Part shown: piece after piece, positions 1-11,178 of the stretch
Layout of the letters: every line of letters starts with the position of its first letter
Numbering within the stretch: position 1 is the first letter of the stretch
Source of the DNA: Albifimbria verrucaria
Lineage: Eukaryota; Ascomycota; Sordariomycetes; Hypocreales; Stachybotryaceae
Direction of reading: 5' to 3'
Assembly (NCBI GenBank): GCA_020081605.1
Contig: JAHREC010000007.1
Coordinates: 558,001 to 622,000, forward strand
DNA length: 64,000 nt
Program-made: the position numbers and the translations under genes
Notes under the pieces: model-generated
The model's input: the letters and a program-made list of their open reading frames with translations, nothing else
Databases searched by the model: none
What the model was told of the DNA's origin: nothing

Positions 1-998
1 GGCCTCCTCGAGCTCAGCAATGGTGTACTTGCGCTCCGTCACCTCCATGTCGCCGCCGAGTCTCTCGCGGGCAATCTCAAGCAGCTGCGGCGGGTGACAC
101 CGTCGAGGATCAGCTTGTCGTCGAGAGGAGCGGTGATCAGCTCCTTCTTGCCATCCTTGCGGCGCCAGACGACGAAGAAGTTGCTGGCACCGGCCTCAGT
201 GCACTCGCCCTGAGGGCCGTACAGCCAGAGGATCTGGTGGAAGCCGCGGCGGCGGGCATCGGCGGTGGCCATCAGCGAAGGGCCGTAGTTGGCACCGACC
301 TTGGCGTAGCCGAAGCCGCCGACCCAGGCGCGGACCATGTCCTCGGGGAAGTGTGGAGGCGCATGCCACCGGGGAGAGTCCATGCGGGGCATGAAGGTGA
401 CGATGATGTAGAGCATGGCCTCACGAGGAGCCATGACGCCCAGCTGGGACTGGGTGCCGATGATGGTCGGGCGAATGTAGAGGAAGCTGCCGGGGCGGTC
501 GCGGGGCAGCCAGCGGGGCCGTCAACCTCGAGCAGGGCCATGACGAGGCGCTCGACCTGGCTGGGCTCGAAGACGGGCAGGGAGATACGGGCGGCGGACA
601 TGCGCAGACGGGCAGCGTTGCGGTCGGGGCGGAAGACACGCAGCTTGCCGTCGTAACCGCGGAAGACCTTGAGGCCCTCGAAGCACTCGGTAGCGTAGTG
701 CAGGCAGCTGGCGGTGGGCATGAGGCTCAGGGGCCGTAGGGCTTGAGCTCGGGAGTGGCCCAGCCCTTGTCCTGGGACCAGGTGACGGTGACCATGTGGT
801 CGGTGGCGATGGTCTCGGTGCCGGCATTGGCGACAGCCTCGTCAGGGACGGGACGGGGCTCCTTGGTGAGGTTGTAGGTGATCTTGGAGGCATCGAGGGG
901 CGCGATGGCGGGGAGGGAGCGGCGGCGGCCGTCTCCTTGATGTTGACGGCGGCGGCGGTCAGGTCGACATCCTGGGTCTGGATGGCGGAGGGAGACAT
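1..998 (-). CDS. Branched-chain amino acid aminotransferase, 3' part beyond left edge
   Basis: This is a PLP-dependent class IV aminotransferase that interconverts leucine, isoleucine and valine with their 2-oxo acids. The start is the ATG at 998 (MSPSAIQTQD). The frames together give typical fungal BCAT blocks: a central CFEGLKVFRG, then FRPDRNAARL, FLYIRPTIIGTQ and EAGASNFFV, ending near DGVTRRS at the window edge, so the C-terminal third is missing. The coding frame is broken at about 932, 730-733, 515-518, 371-374, 345-348 and 95, mostly in runs of four G/C. Because the protein is otherwise well conserved, I read these as missing bases in the assembly and not as a dead gene. Whether it is the mitochondrial or cytosolic isoform cannot be decided; the N-terminus is not an obvious presequence. 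Confidence 0.85.
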
Positions 999-3460
999 GA
1001 TGAAAGACGAAAGTGATTCTCAAGAAGAAGCGGTTTCTTGGAGTAGTCTCGCGGATTCCTTTGTTGAAGGAGAGTTTGGGAGAGTGGTGACTCAACGAAG
1101 GGCGGGCTCTCTCGACTTGTTACGACGACAACGAGGGTCAGTCAAAGGAATGCTACAACCACAACCGGACAATGTTATCTTTCTTCGATTACCCTTCCGG
1201 CTTTATGTTCCCACAATTCTTTTTTTTTTCTGGGACCCGTTCACAATGACAATATGGAAATGGGACGACAAGAAAAAAATAATACGAGCAGCAACGGAGG
1301 TTTTGTGGCGACAGGAACCAAAGTGCAACGGCGCTTGTGTCTTTATACCGAGAGATCCAGACACGGCACCCTGTCAATGCCCGTCTCTTATTTTTAAGCC
1401 TCTCTACTTATTTTTTTACCCTCGTCTACCCGAAGAGGAGGGGACGCCACCAATTGGCGGCGGTTATCAAATCAGATGCCATCTCCATGACTCTTTTGGC
1501 CTGTTTTAGTTCGAGGCCCGATCTTTTTTCTCTTGTCTTCTCTGGTTATCAAGGTCTTTTCTCCACAGCCCGGTTCGCTAGCGTGTGTGTGGGGAGCCAA
1601 GGCAAGGCAGGGGGCCACTGTTCGAAAAAAGGCCAGGTGACCACGGATGAGAATGCTCGGGGCGGGAATGGAACGTGCCTGTCGGTGGGTAATCCCGTTG
1701 CTGGCCGGGTTTTTGGGGCTAGGGAACCCATGGGTTTGCAGGAGGACACGGTGAGTGAGATTTGGGATGCGGTTTGCTGCGTGTTAGTCGTACATAGGGC
1801 GTCGTGTTCCCTGTTTGAGGTTGATAAGGGGTTGCATTAGATCGGGGTGGGCTGCATGGGGTGACTCGGGATGGCAGAGAGGGAACGAGGGTAGAGGGAG
1901 AGAGGGAGAGAGACGGGGAGTTATGGTTGGTGAATTGGGTTGGGGAAAAGCCGCTGATGGCATGGCAGTCAATAATACCCATGGCCGGGGACAAGCCATT
2001 GACACTTTGGTGTAAATAGTGTCTCTGTTCCCCTGTCTCAATTGCTCATCTATCCTGTTCTTGTGTCTCTTGCGCATGCTCTCGTCACCGCATCAACCGG
2101 GTTCGAGGAAGGGGGTGAGGAGAAGAGGCGGAGGGGAGGGGAACGGCATTGGCAAGTTAACATAACATAATGTAATGCTATGCCATGCCATGTAATGCGA
2201 GCCTCGGCCGCGCTTTTGCATCTCGATGGAGATCCCAAGCCTGCGGAACCGCGCCGATTTTTTCGGCTCCACTCGTCGACCCCGGATAAGCCGCGTGCGC
2301 GGGGTCACTTCAGCTTCACTGTGCGTAGCGTAGCGGCAGTGGTAGTGCTTCTAGTTAGTTCATGATGCTTTCTCTTCTTTTCTTTGCGCCCCTATGTAAG
2401 AGGTTGCTAGGAGCTTTCCTATCCGGGACGTGATATACATAACCCAATCCGTCGCCCCCGACATCGGAAGCGCAAATCGGCTTGCGAGGTCTCCTTGTGA
2501 GGCGAGACTTTTGTGTTTTTCTTTTACACAAGTCGTCATCGATGAGCTCATCCCGAAACTGTACGACGTGGGCGAAAAACGCAGAATCGGGGGCCTGCTT
2601 CGGCATTATTAGTGGGGAATCGGGGCGGAATTTCTGGCGGTGCGTTTTGCGAGGACCAGCCGCGAGTAGCCGCGCTGTTTCGGTGTCACGGTCGCATTTG
2701 CGCACCCGCACCGGGGAACCGCTTTTACAGAGAAAAAAGAAAAGATAATAAAAAATAATAATAGTAAGATAAAAAGATAAACAGAAACCTGGCAGGTCAT
2801 TCGGCCTTGCCCACTGGTATCCACGATCTGGGCCCCGTTCTTGGAAAGAAATAGAAGCGCAATTGGCAGCAAGTTTTCTTTATCGCGACGGGCCTGACGA
2901 GACCAAGACCAAGACCAAGACCAAGGCCAATGCCAATGACCAGGGACAGGGGATCTACAAAGAAGAAGGTCTCGTGATTGACGCTTTCGTCCACAATATT
3001 GGACTGGACATGCTTACGCTGGCCAGCGTCGGCAAGGGGCCTTGCTGCTCTTTTCCCCGCTGGAGCATGAGCGGGCAGGGCGAGAAAGAGGTTCGTGACC
3101 TGGTGCATGCGTCGAGAAAAACTTCCGTGTGCATGCGAAGATACATGCATATTAATAATCTATTTTGGCTGCGCTATGCTGTGTGCTGTGCCGTGTTATG
3201 CTGCGGTGCGTCGTGATGCGATGCGTTGGTGGATGCAGCTGCAGCAGTAGTACGTAGGGACGGACTAACGCCCTGGAGCACTCACTTACTGTGCTGTGCT
3301 GTATGTGTGATATGCGAGATATGCAAGGTATGCTATCTCCATGTCCCCAGAACCTTGGTCCCATCAATCCGCGATCGTCGTCTGGTTTCCTTCTCTCTCT
3401 CGTTCTCCTTCTTTCTTTTTCTTTTCTCCATTCTCTACCCTGCTTCACCCACACACTTCC
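999..3460. other. Gene-free stretch: BCAT upstream region and 3' flank of the cytidylyltransferase gene
   Basis: About 2.5 kb between the start of the aminotransferase gene and the stop of the next minus-strand gene. Several open frames cross it on both strands but none resembles a protein. It contains pyrimidine- and purine-rich tracts (for example the GGGAGA-rich run near 1893-1920), an A-rich tract near 2730-2785 and a hexamer repeat at 2901-2936. The part next to 998 should hold the aminotransferase promoter and 5' leader. Confidence 0.6.
2901..2936. repeat. GACCAA hexamer microsatellite
   Basis: Four perfect GACCAA units followed by two imperfect ones (GGCCAA, TGCCAA). It lies in non-coding sequence. 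Confidence 0.85.
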
Positions 3461-5058
3461 TTACGACGCCCGCTCCGCCTCCTTCTTGCGCTGCTCCTCC
3501 TCCAGCTGCTCGCGCTGCCTCACCGCCTCCTCCACCTCGGCCTTCATGCCCTTGGCCCGCTGCCGCGCTATCGTACATGTCGCGGCTCTTCATGATGCGC
3601 TGCACAATCTGGCCCGCGTTCACGTGGCTGAAGGCGTGCTCCCTGATCTGCCGGTAGATGCCCATCTCCTTGGGCGCCGTGTACGGGTCGTACGTGAGCG
3701 GGATGAACGACGTCGCCCCGTGGTACACGGCGTCGGGCGTGCCCCACGGCAGCGACGTCAGGTACGTCTTGGTGGGCGTGAATGGCGCGCCGAAGATGAC
3801 GGCGTTGATGTACTGCTTTTGGTCAGACCTGCATGAACCAACAACCATGGCGGAGTGAAAGGGGAAGAGGGGTGAGTGTGCATGTGTGTGCGCGCCCGTG
3901 CAAAACTTACCTTGCATTGAAGCACGCAAAGTCCGCGCTCAAAGATGTTCATGATCGGGTAGTTGACGCCCTTCCACATGTTGATGACCTCGTCGTCGTG
4001 TACCCCGACCACCACAAACGCCGGGCCGTAGTCCTTACCCTTGCCCTTGCGCTCGTTGACGGCCTGCTCCGAGAACCACCCGTCCTTGCGCGCGAGCTCC
4101 TCCTCCGCCTCCAGCACCCGTCGCAGGAACTCGATGTGGCCACTGCAGAACAGGTCGTAGCCGCCGTCCACGTAGACCACCCTCTGGCCGGGCTTGGGTC
4201 CGGGGCCGCTGAGGAGCTGTCGGAAGGAGCCGTCCTCCTCGCGCTCGGCCACCGCAGCATCCTCAGCCTTGGATTGGACCGAGGCGGACCAGAACCACAC
4301 GTCCGCGCCGGGCGCCTTGGCCGTCTCGTCCGTGGCGTACAGCCTCAGGCGCTCCATCATGGTCTCACCGAGGGCCTTGCGCTCCTCGGGTGTGCCAGCA
4401 CCCTCCTCGCCCTTGAGCACCTTCTCGAGGGACTTGATGTGGTGCGTCTTAGTGCAGAGCAGCATGCGGCCGACGAGATCGGTGGTGGAGATGGCGGGGA
4501 GCGCTTGACCACCTTGAAGCGGCCGGCCTCCTTGACGAAGCGGTAGCAGTCGTTGCCGTCGCTGTCGGAGGTGATGTCGTCGCCGTGGACCACGTACTTG
4601 CAGCCGTAGTGGGTGATGTAGGGCAGCGAGGTCACGTAAGGAGCGTGGCCGACGGACCGCGTCACCCATCGGCAGGCGTTTGTCGCAGCGAGACTGTATA
4701 GGAGCCAATGTTAGCAGATTCGCGAGACTTGGGGGTTGGGGCAACGTGCCGTTCATCGAGGGTCATGACAGTAGGGCCCTTGTTGGCTAGGATGGCCTCG
4801 TCCGAGTGGACGCCAGCATACAGCTCGGTGCCCAGCTGTCTGGCTTGGACAATGGCTCCAGCATGGCCTGTTTCCGCACAAGTTAGAGGAAAGATGAATG
4901 AATTGGCACGTCATCGTAGTACTGAGGGGGAGTGGACGCTAGGAAGAAAGCTTACCGTGGTGGAAGAAGTCGAAGCATCCATCAACCCAGATGCGCCCCT
5001 CGACCAGCTCAGGGGCTGGCTCGCCTTCAAGGCGGTCCTCGTCGCGCAGGGCACTCAT
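3461..5058 (-). CDS. ECT1: Ethanolamine-phosphate cytidylyltransferase
   Basis: CTP:phosphoethanolamine cytidylyltransferase makes CDP-ethanolamine in the Kennedy pathway of phosphatidylethanolamine synthesis. Two nucleotidyltransferase halves are visible: the first with FDFFHHGHAG just after the start, the second with YDLFCSGHIEFL, so both HxGH motifs are present. The start ATG at 5058 is followed by exon 1 ending in FFHHG. Introns are inferred at 4868-4955, 4694-4749 (GC-AG) and 3813-3910. The duplicated cytidylyltransferase layout is typical of Ect1/PCYT2 and not of the single-domain choline enzyme. The frame breaks at 4496-4499 (run of four, one base short) and near 3570; the C-terminus after that is a charged Glu/Arg/Lys helix ending at the stop 3461-3463. 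Expected length is about 450 residues, normal for the family. Confidence 0.9.
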
Positions 5059-5858
5059 ACCGGAAAGACGCCGAAGAGGGCGTCAGAAATATGGAAATGC
5101 AAAAGACTGGGCGGGATCGAATTGGATTGATCCGCACGGGTGCTAGCAATGGCTGGCTTGGCGAGATAAGTTTGCGATAAGTCAAGTTCTGTGTTGACCG
5201 CAACTGTCTGGAGCTTTGCTTACTTTGGGGCTGACGGATGAATTGAATTGGACTGAATTGAGCTTGGAGGGCAGTTTGGCGGGGTTTCTTTTAGTGCCAG
5301 AGCCAATGATTTAATTTTAAGGGGTCCTTTTTGCCCAGCCAATGGATCTGCCCCATTTGGTCTTTTGCCAGAACCAGAAACCCACCAGCTGTCAATATCA
5401 CATGCTTCCGATTTCATGTGAGATTGCCTGCCCGGCGAAACATGTGCCTGGGTGATGATGCTTGGCGCAGCCCTATTCACTCCATGACGTTATGCTTGTT
5501 GTGCCTGGTTTGGTCTGGAACATGGTCTAGACCTGTCACGAATTGTCGTAGTCTCATTGTTTCTGGTAGTGTTGCTAGATGGGATGTTCCATGTCGCCAG
5601 GATTCGGCCATGATGATCACGTTCCTGACTAAATAAATATTAACGTTATTTTATAATTCTTACGCTCTCTGCCGACATTCCGGACACGTGTTGGTGGCAC
5701 CAACGATTATACAAACGCCTCATTCTATATCCCATAATAGCTTCCTTTAAACCGTACTCTCTAACGCCTAACCTAGACACTCTGTAACGCATGATCCAAA
5801 ACATGGAGTAACAACGCTCAATCACAGCCCCTGCTCCTTCGCAACAATAACCCAGAAA
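5059..5858. other. Intergenic, upstream of ECT1 and downstream of the GH16 gene
   Basis: No convincing coding sequence. It should contain the ECT1 promoter and the 3' UTR of the glucanase gene. AT-rich around 5625-5665. Confidence 0.5.
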
Positions 5859-6802
5859 TTACAGCTCCTCATTCACATCACTGGTCGAGTACTGTGCCAC
5901 GTATCCAACCTCCATCATGCTTCCATAGCCATCCATGGTGGCATCGTTCGGGTAGCCGGGCTGGATCTCGCTGTTAGTAACACGAACCGAATCAATTCCT
6001 GTCGATCAAGAAGAGTACTTACCCAACCGCCTCCGACCGCAACATTGAGAATAAAGTATAGCGGAGATTGTGCCAGTGTAGCCCAAACATCAGCGTTGCC
6101 GATTCTGGAGCCCGAGATTTGGTGGTATTGCTGGTCATCTTGGAACCAAGTGATGGTCTGACCAGTCCAGTCGCCGTTTCGGCGGTCAATCTCAATCCTC
6201 CAAGTATGCCAGCTCTGGTCCGGAATCTCAATATTGTTTCCAATGCCGTTGGTCTCATCGCAGATACCGCCCGGGTACACGTCGCAGTGCGCGGTTCCAT
6301 ATCCTCTTAGCTGCCCATTGACAGTCTCTAGGATATCCAGCTCACCGCAACCAGGCCACTTGACGCCATGGCGAAGAGAATCGCCAAGCAGCCAGAAAGC
6401 CGGCCAAATACCCTGCTTGTTTTCAATGGGGCTATCGCCAAACCGGATCGAAGCTTCGACCCTGGTGACCTTGCCTGGCTGGGGTGTGAATGTGTACCTG
6501 CTCTCAATGCGACCGGACGTCCAGCCCTTGGATGCAGAGCTGTCTCGCCACGGGACCAGCTGCAGTGTACTGCCACCGCTCAATTGCAAGTTCCTTGAGT
6601 CGGAGGTGTATACTTCCAGCTCACCATTGACGTTCAAGTCGCCAGTGACGATGTTCCAGTCTCCGGTATCGGGAAGAGTGCCAGCGGACCCAGCGAAAGT
6701 GGCCTGCCAGTCTAGGTCAAGTCCTGCATACTGGGGTGCGTCCCAGGCGGTAGCAACGGCCGCGAGGGAGACAATGGTAGCAAGAACTCGATGGTGGGAC
6801 AT
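5859..6802 (-). CDS. Secreted GH16 family endo-beta-glucanase
   Basis: This glycoside hydrolase family 16 protein probably cuts beta-1,3(4)-glucans or related wall glucans outside the cell. The N-terminus MSHHRVLATIVSLAAVATA is a signal peptide. The catalytic segment is seen as GELDILETV (nucleophile Glu, helper Asp, acid/base Glu), preceded by KQGIWPAFWLLG, both classic for GH16. One intron at 5961-6022 has donor GTAAGT, a TACTAAC branch site and acceptor CAG after GAGATC; splicing there joins VGGGW to PGYPNDAT, the expected C-terminal GH16 block, and moves the stop to 5859-5861. Spliced length is 293 residues with no frame break, close to the family norm. The exact substrate is not determined. 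It stands alone, with no sugar-related neighbours. Confidence 0.9.
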
Positions 6803-8480
6803 GGTGAAAACTAGGAGTTGCAGAGCTACTTTTTGTAAAAGTGACTGGTTGTAGGAGTAGTGGTCTTCAACAAAAAGAAACCAGCATCACGAACTGATCA
6901 GATCTTGTTTTTATAATTTAACGAATATATGCCTAGTGTATTCCAAGGGTAGCTCCACTGCCATCGTAAGCTGCATAGAAGCTTGACTAGAGCATCGTCT
7001 ACGCACATAAGCTGATAGCATATCGCCGACCTCCCCAATCTAGAGGTAAGCTGATCATTCAGCTAGCAGTGCTTTCTTCGGCGCAAGCGATAGAAACGGA
7101 ATTCACTTCCTTTTTGCCAAGCTTTAAATTTTATTATTCCAATCACATTGGAAGCAAAAGAACGCTTGTGTTCTCCAGTATTCACGGCTGCACCCGTCGG
7201 ACCTCAATACTTGTGCATATTCTGAACATTGGAACAATAGCCAAATTAATTGCCGAACCAAAGATTAAACCGTACTACATACCGCCAGATTTCTAACTTC
7301 ATTTATGCTATTCAGGCATTAGTCGCTCACAAATAACTGACTTATGATTTCGTGAACCCAAAGACAGTTTTCACCTCCCTTGGTTGCCGTCAACTGATGC
7401 GTGGTGGCTCAACGCTGAACAGCCAAGCATCTTCAACTAGCGTATGTTGTTTCGCGGGCAACTCCTCGATTGAGTAACAAGGTCCGTTTCATTCTTCGTC
7501 TGGTGCCATGCAAGAAAAAGTGCAGATGACCGCTTAGGTCTGACATTACATGGCATAAATGAAAGATTTAGCCCCGCTAGCCAGGCACTTGGTTATTTGG
7601 CCCATTTTTGCCTCTATAATACAATATTGTCGGTTGTAAACATCGAGTAAGCTGTGGGCTAGCTCTTGTTTGAATGCTGCTCGAAATAGTGGCAGTGCTT
7701 GACACTAAACTCATATGAGAGGCTATATCAAAGTTCTCTCATTAATTTGGCGGGCCAAACGAGGGAGAACTCAAAGGGCCTCCAATCGTTGGCAACTCCA
7801 GGGTTCCCAGATAAGCCTTAGCACAAATGGTATCGCGTATCTCGTATACAAAACTGGGCAAAATTCCTTGCGGTGAATGTGTGCCAGACAAAGAGCAGAA
7901 TATCGACAAGGTAGGCTAATAAACCGAGCAACAGATGCCGGTTAGTCCATACAATGCAGGAGAACTGCCCCAACTCCGCCTTATAGGGCTTTGATCAAGG
8001 AAAATATGTGCAAAGACCCAACCGTTGACCCTTTGACAGCTGCAGTGGGCCCCGCAAATTACTCTAAGGGCTTTGGTTGGAGCTCTCAGCTCAATTTTTA
8101 CACTGGAGCCCGGCTTACCTACGTCAGCGAAGCTAGTTTATATCATACCATTTTATGCTTCTTTCTCGTCAGCACTTGTTCTAGAAGAAGTTTGACTCGT
8201 TCGCTTAAGTGGCTAAGCTTAAGCAGTGAGCGACTATGCATCGGCCAACTCCATGCCAGCTGAAAATGCATGCCTCTTGCAGCATGGGGCCTTACACAGG
8301 TCGGCAAGCAATTGTAGTCCTCGGCCAGCTCCCGTACATGTGAAGCATATCTATTTGCTTCGTTGAGTTGAAGTATATAAAGGTTAAAACTTTACTTTTA
8401 AAGAATTCAATCTCTTCATCCACTGCAATTGCTCTTCAACTAACCCGAAACAAGCAAGTCTTCCACTTTAAATCTTCAAC
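6803..8480. other. Long intergenic region upstream of small secreted protein gene
   Basis: About 1.7 kb without a supported gene. It must hold the promoter of the glucanase gene (right of 6802) and of the secreted protein gene starting at 8481. A short stretch near 7190-7210 resembles the start of that secreted protein's mature region; see findings. Confidence 0.5.
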
Positions 8481-8833
8481 ATGAAGTTCATCACCCTTGC
8501 TGCTCTCGCCGCTACTTGCGCCAGCGTCTCGGCTGGACCCGTCGGACCTCGATACCCTCATGTTTGTGGTCACTGGCTTGTCAACAACGGAGGTATGCAC
8601 TACTTCTACTACTTTATTCTACCGTACAATAGCTGACATGAAATTCGACTCTAGGCAAGGTTCAGAGCGATATTGCTAAGCTGGCATGTGGCAGAACTGA
8701 TACCTGCAATGGCCAGGAGTGGAACACTGTTTTCAATATGGGACTCACTGGTCAATGGTCCGCTGGCAGCTTCTGCAGCAAGGGTTGCTACATGTACGAG
8801 GAAAATGGCGCGCCATTGGGTGCATGCCACTGA
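8481..8833 (+). CDS. Small secreted cysteine-rich protein, candidate effector
   Basis: Unrecognised protein of 96 residues. It starts with a clear signal peptide (MKFITLAALAATCASVSA), followed by a mature part with six cysteines in the order VCG, LACG, DTCN, FCSKGC and GACH, suggesting three disulfides. One 62-bp intron (8593-8654, GTATGC...CTAG) is needed; the spliced frame is intact from ATG 8481 to TGA 8831-8833. Small size, secretion and paired cysteines fit fungal effector-like or antimicrobial proteins, but no named family is evident. The AT-rich leader just upstream and its position next to another small secreted protein gene fit an accessory, host- or competitor-related role. Confidence 0.75.
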
Positions 8834-10466
8834 GACTTGTACGATATAGATTTGCCAGTAGGGGAGGAAGGCGTTTGGGTTCCATTTCTCGGCAGTGGGC
8901 AAATGCATAGCTGAAACAAAAGTCTCTTAGCTAGACCAAGGCGTTCTTCCGGCGTAATAAAGGTTACTGTTTTTGCATAAAAAGGCTCATACCCTGGTCA
9001 TGTTTGGTGAATCCTCCCACACGTATGAGTAGCATAATCAATAATGCCTTTGCCCAGAGGTTGGCGTGTAGGGCGCATAATTAGCAAGCGTATGAGAGAA
9101 GAGTTTTCTCCTGGTACTTTGGTAGGAATTGAATGGATGAGCACCATTTTAGAGCGACATTGGTCAATGTGTATAGACAGACAAGAAAATGGGCAAAATT
9201 CTTGATCAATAGATCTCTATCTTGATATCAAGGGGATCCCAAAACAAACCCAAGGCTATGCATTGCCCCCAGTCAATGGGCAACCCAGCATAGATTCGGG
9301 TAAAACGGTATCTGTCCATTAGATGCCGATGTTTGTGTCCAGTCAAAACACAGGCCACCGTCAAACGCGGCAAACGGAGGTAAATCAAACCAATTCAGGG
9401 AAAGTCTACGTGGAGCCGAAGCCGGAACGAAGCCGGAAAGGAGTATCCGAACAATGCAACATCTTCCTACCAGATATCCATCCGAGTCAGGCCAGGGTCG
9501 TAACAGGGTTTCGTTGTTCAAATACTGTAGTAGGCCTGATTCGTCTGCTTGCGTTTAATTGTACAATGCATCTAGTCTCATACGTAATCAAGGTGGATGC
9601 AGTCAACCTATGGTACGCTCAACTCGAGCGCAGGACTTAGCTTCTTTGGATCAGCATTAATGAAGTCTCATCGTCTCGTCGATGCCAAGAAACTCCTGGC
9701 TCCTAGACTAGATGCCCGTGGCCTCTGCGCAATTAATTTTTCAACATTAGACAAGTCGTCTAACCAACTCTTCCATTTCGTCTCAGCTTCTATGCCATAG
9801 CGCACAGCCAAGGACTGGAGATAATAGCCTGCTAACTTGTCGACTAGAATGGTGTGTTTTGGCTAGAGCCAGAGCTAGGCCTTCGATTTACCTTCTAGTG
9901 ATCAGCAACGTCGGCTAGCCGCATGGAAAACTGTCGGTCAGTGCAGGAACCGCGCTCGGACAGGGTCCGGCGTCTCAAGCTAGTTTGTGAACCCATTCTA
10001 AACAAGACATGTTGTGTAGAAGATGTAAATAGAACAATGAGGACGAGTGCAAAACGGTCGGCGGGGACATAAAACAATGGCGAGACGCAGATTGGCCCAA
10101 GTATCAGTCGAAACGATCAAGTCGGATTGTGCCGGTTAGGTATGCTGCTCCGTAACGGTTTGAAGACATGAGATTCCCGTGGCGCTAAGCGTCAGATCAT
10201 TTTCGGTTCATCAACATGACACCAGGATGTTGATGAAGCGACTGGGGCTCGTCGAAAGATCGCCAGCAAGGATGGCAAGCAGGAGTCGAAACTTATATGA
10301 TTGTCTACATCCTCGCTTTAGATAAAAAGATCATCATCACTTTCCTTAAAGACATTTTCTATTGAGTGCAATTTTGTTCTGACAAAGAATTATTGGTGTT
10401 TTACTCTAGTCCAAGTCCAGATACATTCCTTCTTAGTATCACATTATTTCTTCTACAATCTTCACA
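8834..10466. other. Intergenic region between two small secreted protein genes
   Basis: About 1.6 kb. Most of it shows nothing recognisable. One exon-like open stretch on the minus strand (9668-9862) is listed separately. Confidence 0.45.
9668..9862 (-). other. Possible terminal exon or gene remnant, unrecognised
   Basis: On the minus strand a 64-codon open stretch follows a CTCTAG acceptor-like site at 9863 and ends in TGA at 9668-9670. It reads as a plausible soluble helix (contains KLAGYYLQSLAVRYG and KWKSWLDDL), unlike random sequence. No start codon or upstream exon could be assigned, so it may be a remnant. I do not recognise the family. Confidence 0.25.
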
Positions 10467-10884
10467 ATGATTGGCTTCAGATTCATCACAGCTCTGGCGT
10501 GTAAGTTCTCTCTTCCAATTCAAGCCAGAGATCCTAGTACTGATGGAACAAGTTGCTGCCATGTCAGTTGCTTTGCCGAGCCCCAACCCTTCATCGCTGA
10601 GCGCCGCTCGAAGCGCGCATGATGGCAACGTACACCGCTTGGTCAAGCACAGCTTCATTGTACCAAGAAACACAACTTCTGGAACTGTCGACAAGAATCT
10701 GCCCGGATTTCAAAATGTTGGCAAGGGCAACGGCCAACAATTCATCACCGGACAATGCTTCTCCGACAAAGACTGCGCAAGTGGTTGCTGTGCAGGATCA
10801 TCAACAAGTGCTGTTGCAGAATGCATCGGAGAACTTGTGGCAAATGAGCCACCGAGGACAGGCTGTGGATTTACTTCAGCGTAA
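10467..10884 (+). CDS. Small secreted protein, possibly BAS2-like
   Basis: 121-residue predicted secreted protein. Exon 1 (10467-10500) and exon 2 (10553-10884) are joined across a 52-bp GTAAGT...CAAG intron, giving a hydrophobic signal peptide (MIGFRFITALAFAAMSVALP). The mature protein has a cysteine-rich end with QCFSDKDCASGCCA, a later AECIG and TGCGF close to the C-terminus. That arrangement recalls the biotrophy-associated secreted protein 2 group of Magnaporthe and relatives; this match is from memory and tentative. It lies 294 bp from the 3' end of the PKS gene but on the opposite strand, so it is probably not part of the biosynthetic pathway. Confidence 0.7.
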
Positions 10885-11178
10885 TGAGCACCGGTTGCTC
10901 GGATCAAAATGTTTTGGATCATTAGAGGACTTTCACTCTGGCGCTCTTTTAGTCTTTTTCCTTTAGCAAGTGTTTAAAAAGAATACCTTACATGACAGAT
11001 TAACATCTACAACTGCTTTTGTGTTAAAATTTGACTGTCGAGGTAACATGAACATCCACTAATGAACAAGTTAATCTTGTGATATGGCAAGGTCCGTTAT
11101 ACTTATTTCATCTATCCTAAACCTGCCTACTCTAAAAGTCTAACCAAAGTCTCGTAACTGGACGTGGAATAGAACCCA

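Noticed and set aside
796..1509. 237-codon plus-strand open frame
   Set aside because: It is antisense to the aminotransferase start and then runs through low-complexity non-coding sequence; no protein features.
3833..4546. 237-codon plus-strand frame inside ECT1
   Set aside because: Shadow of the well-supported cytidylyltransferase on the minus strand.
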